A stretch of 64,000 bases of DNA from Linyphia triangularis (lineage: Eukaryota > Arthropoda > Arachnida > Araneae > Linyphiidae): assembly GCA_963978545.1 (NCBI GenBank), contig OZ021729.1, forward strand, positions 15,217,501 to 15,281,500, given 5' to 3'. Shown in pieces: positions 61,101-64,000 of the stretch (within the stretch, counting starts at the first letter, position 1; each line of letters begins with the position of its first letter). The notes under the pieces were generated by a model, which was not told the origin of the DNA, ran no database searches, and saw nothing but the letters and a program-made list of their open reading frames with translations. A program made the translations under genes and the position numbers.

Positions 61101-62120
61101 GAACTGTGATTACTCGAGTTTTATAGCTCCAAGAAATGAAATTATGGTTGGAAATTGTTTGTAGTATCATTCTTAATGTTAATGAACCTCCATCTACTTC
61201 CTAGAGTAGTATAGTTTTTATAATAAAATTTTTTTAACTTTGAAAGTAGAAACAAATCGCATTTTTTAAAAAAACATTTGCATTTAAAAATCTAGCAAAA
61301 TTCATTTTCTTTTCCACTCAATTTGACTGAGGCACAAAACATCTAACAGTTAATGCAGATTTGAATTTTCAAATCATTTTTCAAAAAAATTATATCAAAC
61401 TTTAGTTATCACTGTTTAAATGAAGTTTCACGTGCCAAAAACGCGATTTTTTAGATAATGAGTTTAAAATATTTAAATTTATTTTCTGAAAAAAATGCTA
61501 CTTCACACTAATAAAATAACTCTCTAGCTTTCAGATGACACCATTCTCTTGTTAAAATTTCATCTAGAGATTATTTTAAAGCAGAAATTCTCAAAGGCAG
61601 CCGAAGTCGGAAAATCGCTGATCTGGCTGCCTCGCTAAACATTACGTGGAGGGAAGGCTCTATTGGATTCCATTGGTAACGTCGCAATCAATCTCAAAGC
61701 AACGTCGCAGTCAAAACACGTTTCAGGAACACATGGCTGCCGCTCGGAGGAAGATCACCTTGACTGGAAACGTTTTTTCCCCTCGTGAATTGAGTATTAA
61801 GGCAAGAAGTTTGCTGTTTATCGTATTTTTTCACACTTATTGTAAAAATTAGATCTTCATTTTAGAAAATTGTAAAATATATAATTTCAGTTTTGAACTA
61901 ATAAATTTAGATGCTGCCCGACTGCACTGGCTGTAGTGTTCGAGCCGCCACTGGTAACCAGTAACTTATTATTTAAAGAAGTTCGTTATAGATTTTTTAA
62001 TATTTTTTTAAAAAATGCTAGTACCTCTTCTAAATCAGTTTAAGTCAATGAGGCATTATTTTGTGGCATGAGGAAACTTTGCAAGGTTTCATTTAGAAAC
62101 AAAAATTGATTTGAAGAGCA
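58130..62120. other. Unassigned; no supported gene in 4 kb
   Basis: AT-rich with two GC-richer patches (about 59480-60300 and 61580-61760). CGGCTCCGGAGCCGCATGCG at 60308-60327, preceded by CAGACAG, resembles ends of some hAT elements, but no partner end was found. A G run (about 59242-59255) is present. Frames at 58891-59163, 60094-60285, 60387-60720 and 61646-61852 show no domain. Confidence 0.35.
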
Positions 62121-62129
62121 TATTTTTTT

Positions 62130-62278
62130 CCGTCTTAAGCGGGATTTCATAATGCGATATTTTCTGTAAAACGAATAAATTAACATTAAGTTTAAACTTC
62201 AAAGTTCGGAGAACTACTTTTACTTCGCATCAAACGGGATTTCGTGTTAAGCGTTTTCGCGTTAACGGGATTGGACTG
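62130..62278 (-). mobile_element. pogo/Tigger-like transposon end
   Basis: Read on the minus strand it starts CAGTCCAATCCCGTTAACGC, then GAAAACGCTTAACACGAAAT and further CCCG/TAA-rich repeats. CAGTNNNNNCCCGTTAACGC is typical of pogo/Tigger termini, whose ends carry CAGT. The opposite end was not found, so this is a fragment. Confidence 0.5.
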
Positions 62279-62284
62279 CATAAG

Positions 62285-63329
62285 CTTCTCACTCCATTAG
62301 CATATTGAAGTACGCAGCTGAAATCATTGACAGTTCCGCTCGATAAACAAATCAACAACATTCAGGGTCCAATTAATTAACAGATTTAATAAACGAACGA
62401 GTTCGGGATAAACAATCCCGAATCCTTTCCGCGACCACAGTCTTTGTGCAAATTAGTACCTGCTAAAAACCCTCATCTCAATCGCGTGACACGTTGTCAT
62501 TGCTCGGGTGTGTCCAAACGACTCTGTGGACAGGGACCAACCACCCTGGGAAATTTACGTCCGGGTCTCTTTGGCGCAAGAACAAAAGAGATCTTTTGTC
62601 AGGGAAACAAAAAAAACTTAACAGGGCTTGAGCACGCGATGCTCGAGTTGTAGTCTCGGTGATTAGTGCCGGGGCTTTGTTGTTTGGCTGCTTTGAAGAG
62701 CTCGTTAGGTGAATTAGAGAAACATAGTACATGTGTCGCTTTGTGTGTGTGTGGTGTTTTGTAGAAGTTGCTTTGGAAAAGTTTGCGACATGATTGTATA
62801 TGTGAATTAGATAGAGGTAGAGTAGGGCGTTGATGGCTATGGCGAGTGCCAGTGCTCGGTTCGGATTATTTCACGGAGTTGTGTAGTTACGGTTTTTGTG
62901 CCCATCACCAATAGATTGGTCGTCTTATACGTTCAAAGACCTATTTTTATAGACAATGACGGCTGCTTTGTTTCGGTGAAACAAAGTGCAAGTTGGGGAT
63001 GGACTAAAAGTAATTGCTGAAAAGTAAAGTCAAAACGCAGACTTTAATTAATTAAAAACATTTCTTGATGGCCTAACTACTTTAATGAATATTAAGATGA
63101 AATCTAGAGAGTTACATAATGTAGGGAGTCACATATTATACAGTTACAACAGGAACTATTTACATAACGAGCGCCTACATAACTGACTCCTTATATCGGA
63201 AAAATCCAGTCCAAACTAAGCCTTATCAAAATGGAGTCTTTGTCAAACATCAACTATAATACTCTCGCTTTCAGTTGTCCTTCTCGATCTTCAACAGTGT
63301 TGCCATATTTTCTTGTCACGAGACTTAAT
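62285..63329. other. Unassigned
   Basis: GC-richer around 62440-62700, where 69- and 84-codon frames overlap on opposite strands without any known motif. No repeat recognised. Confidence 0.35.
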
Positions 63330-63466
63330 AACGGCTAATCAGGCTGGACCTACAGCTTAACGCGGATTCCGAACCACAACGTACATTCATGCCTAACCCG
63401 GAATTAGAACCCAGCAACTCTGGCATGAAAAACCAGAGCATTAACCACACATCCATCAGTTGGACA
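63330..63466 (-). mobile_element. SINE2 copy, tRNA-derived
   Basis: On the minus strand an A-box-like stretch (GGATGTGTGGTTAATGC), a B box GGGTTCTAATTCC (63400-63412 in complement) and the body GTTGTGGTTCGGAATCC match the copy at 9650. It begins a few bases past the simple-repeat tail of the LINE on the same strand. The 3' tail is missing. Confidence 0.68.
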
Positions 63467-63471
63467 CAAAA

Positions 63472-63510
<39 letters not shown>

Positions 63511-63592
63511 GTTATTGTTGTTGTTGTTGTTATTACTATTATTATTATTATTATTATTAGTAGTAGTAGTAGTAGTATTACTATTATTATAA
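63472..63592 (-). repeat. Compound (TAA)n/(CAA)n/(CTA)n tail of the LINE
   Basis: Trinucleotide blocks on the minus strand follow the LINE 3' untranslated region, as expected for LINEs that end in simple repeats instead of poly-A. The asparagine-, threonine- and leucine-repeat frames are by-products. Confidence 0.8.
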
Positions 63593-63700
63593 AGCACACT
63601 ACAGAAAAAAACTCCATTTAAAGTGTACAAGGAATAGTACATTACAAACAAGCAAACAATAGTAACAAAACAAGATTACACATTTAAAACCAGCAGACAT

Positions 63701-64000
63701 TTAGCCTTGAACCATAGAAAAAGATACATTAAAAATATCCAAATCATCAGAAATCAAATTAAAAATTCTATAAAATTTATACAAACAAAAGTTGTCAATG
63801 TAGTTATATTTGGTAAAAACAGTAATAAATAAATTTTGGCTACGAGTATTGGTCTTTACAGCAAATTTAATGGAATTATGGATCGCAATGCAATCAATAA
63901 AATTATTAAGGACTTTGTAAAAAAAGAAACACAAGAAAGCTCACGTCTAGATTTTAAACTGGGGATGCTGAAGAAATTGCGGAAGAAAGTAGAGGAGAGA
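63701..64000 (-). pseudogene. Non-LTR retrotransposon, C-terminal end of reverse transcriptase ORF, frameshifted
   Basis: In one minus-strand frame the edge of the window reads SIPSLKSRRELSC. After a one-base slip at the seven-T run (about 63916-63922) the other frame continues FFYKVLNNFIDC, then TRSQNLFITVFTKYNYID and FYRIFNLISDDLDIF, ending at a stop at 63701-63703. This order (SLxxRR, F-hydrophobic-YKVLN-IDC, R-NLF---TNY-like, F-YN/FN) is what I know from the region after the RT domain of Jockey/CR1/I-type LINEs. RT catalytic motifs would lie beyond the right edge. The frameshift, short 3' UTR and simple-repeat tail indicate a dead copy. The clade is not certain. Confidence 0.72.

Noticed and set aside
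63325..63651. Asparagine-rich minus frame and leucine-rich plus frame
   Set aside because: Trinucleotide tail of the LINE read in frame.

Overview
This 64 kb window is AT-rich eukaryotic DNA, most likely from an arthropod or other invertebrate. That assignment is inference: the tRNA-derived SINEs, short DNA transposons and satellites fit, but no gene fixes the taxon. I found no convincing host protein-coding exon, no functional tRNA or rRNA gene and no CRISPR array. All long reading frames are explained by simple repeats, transposon sequence or chance. The window is therefore a long intergenic stretch, a giant intron, or part of a repeat-rich (possibly heterochromatic) domain.

Layout. 0-8.5 kb: a TA-flanked DNA transposon interrupted by a SINE, copies of a dispersed family (called A here), a palindromic MITE (called J) carrying a second SINE, a TIR element abutting a nine-unit 153 bp tandem array, and a GC-rich patch with core-promoter-like motifs. 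8.5-20 kb: a second SINE type, a ten-unit array of a PIF/Harbinger-like foldback MITE, a piggyBac-like MITE, a duplicated AT-rich tract, a solo copy of the same foldback MITE, a TA-type transposon and a third SINE. 20-28.9 kb: a mariner-type MITE, an 88 bp higher-order AT-rich array, and a family-A element nested in another dispersed repeat (G). 28.96-36.48 kb: about 46 copies of a 161 bp satellite with a 1.92 kb higher-order repeat. 36.5-47.6 kb: nested DNA transposons (one hAT-like with a perfect 8 bp target duplication), a huge AAT microsatellite, and a 3.5 kb hAT-like composite that splits a family-A copy at its GT tract. 47.6-64 kb: mostly unassigned AT-rich DNA with a 337 bp TIR element, a ~147 bp tandem array, a pogo/Tigger-like end and, at the right edge, the 3' end of a non-LTR retrotransposon, which is the only recognisable protein-coding relic.

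The main theme is conversion of short inverted-repeat transposons into tandem arrays. The 161 bp satellite unit is largely the arm and adjoining interior of the dispersed J MITE. The 11.8-13.5 kb array sits between the two halves of one TTA target duplication, so it appears to have grown inside a single Harbinger-type insertion. Letters for repeat families (A, E, G, J, SINE1, SINE2) are labels used only here.
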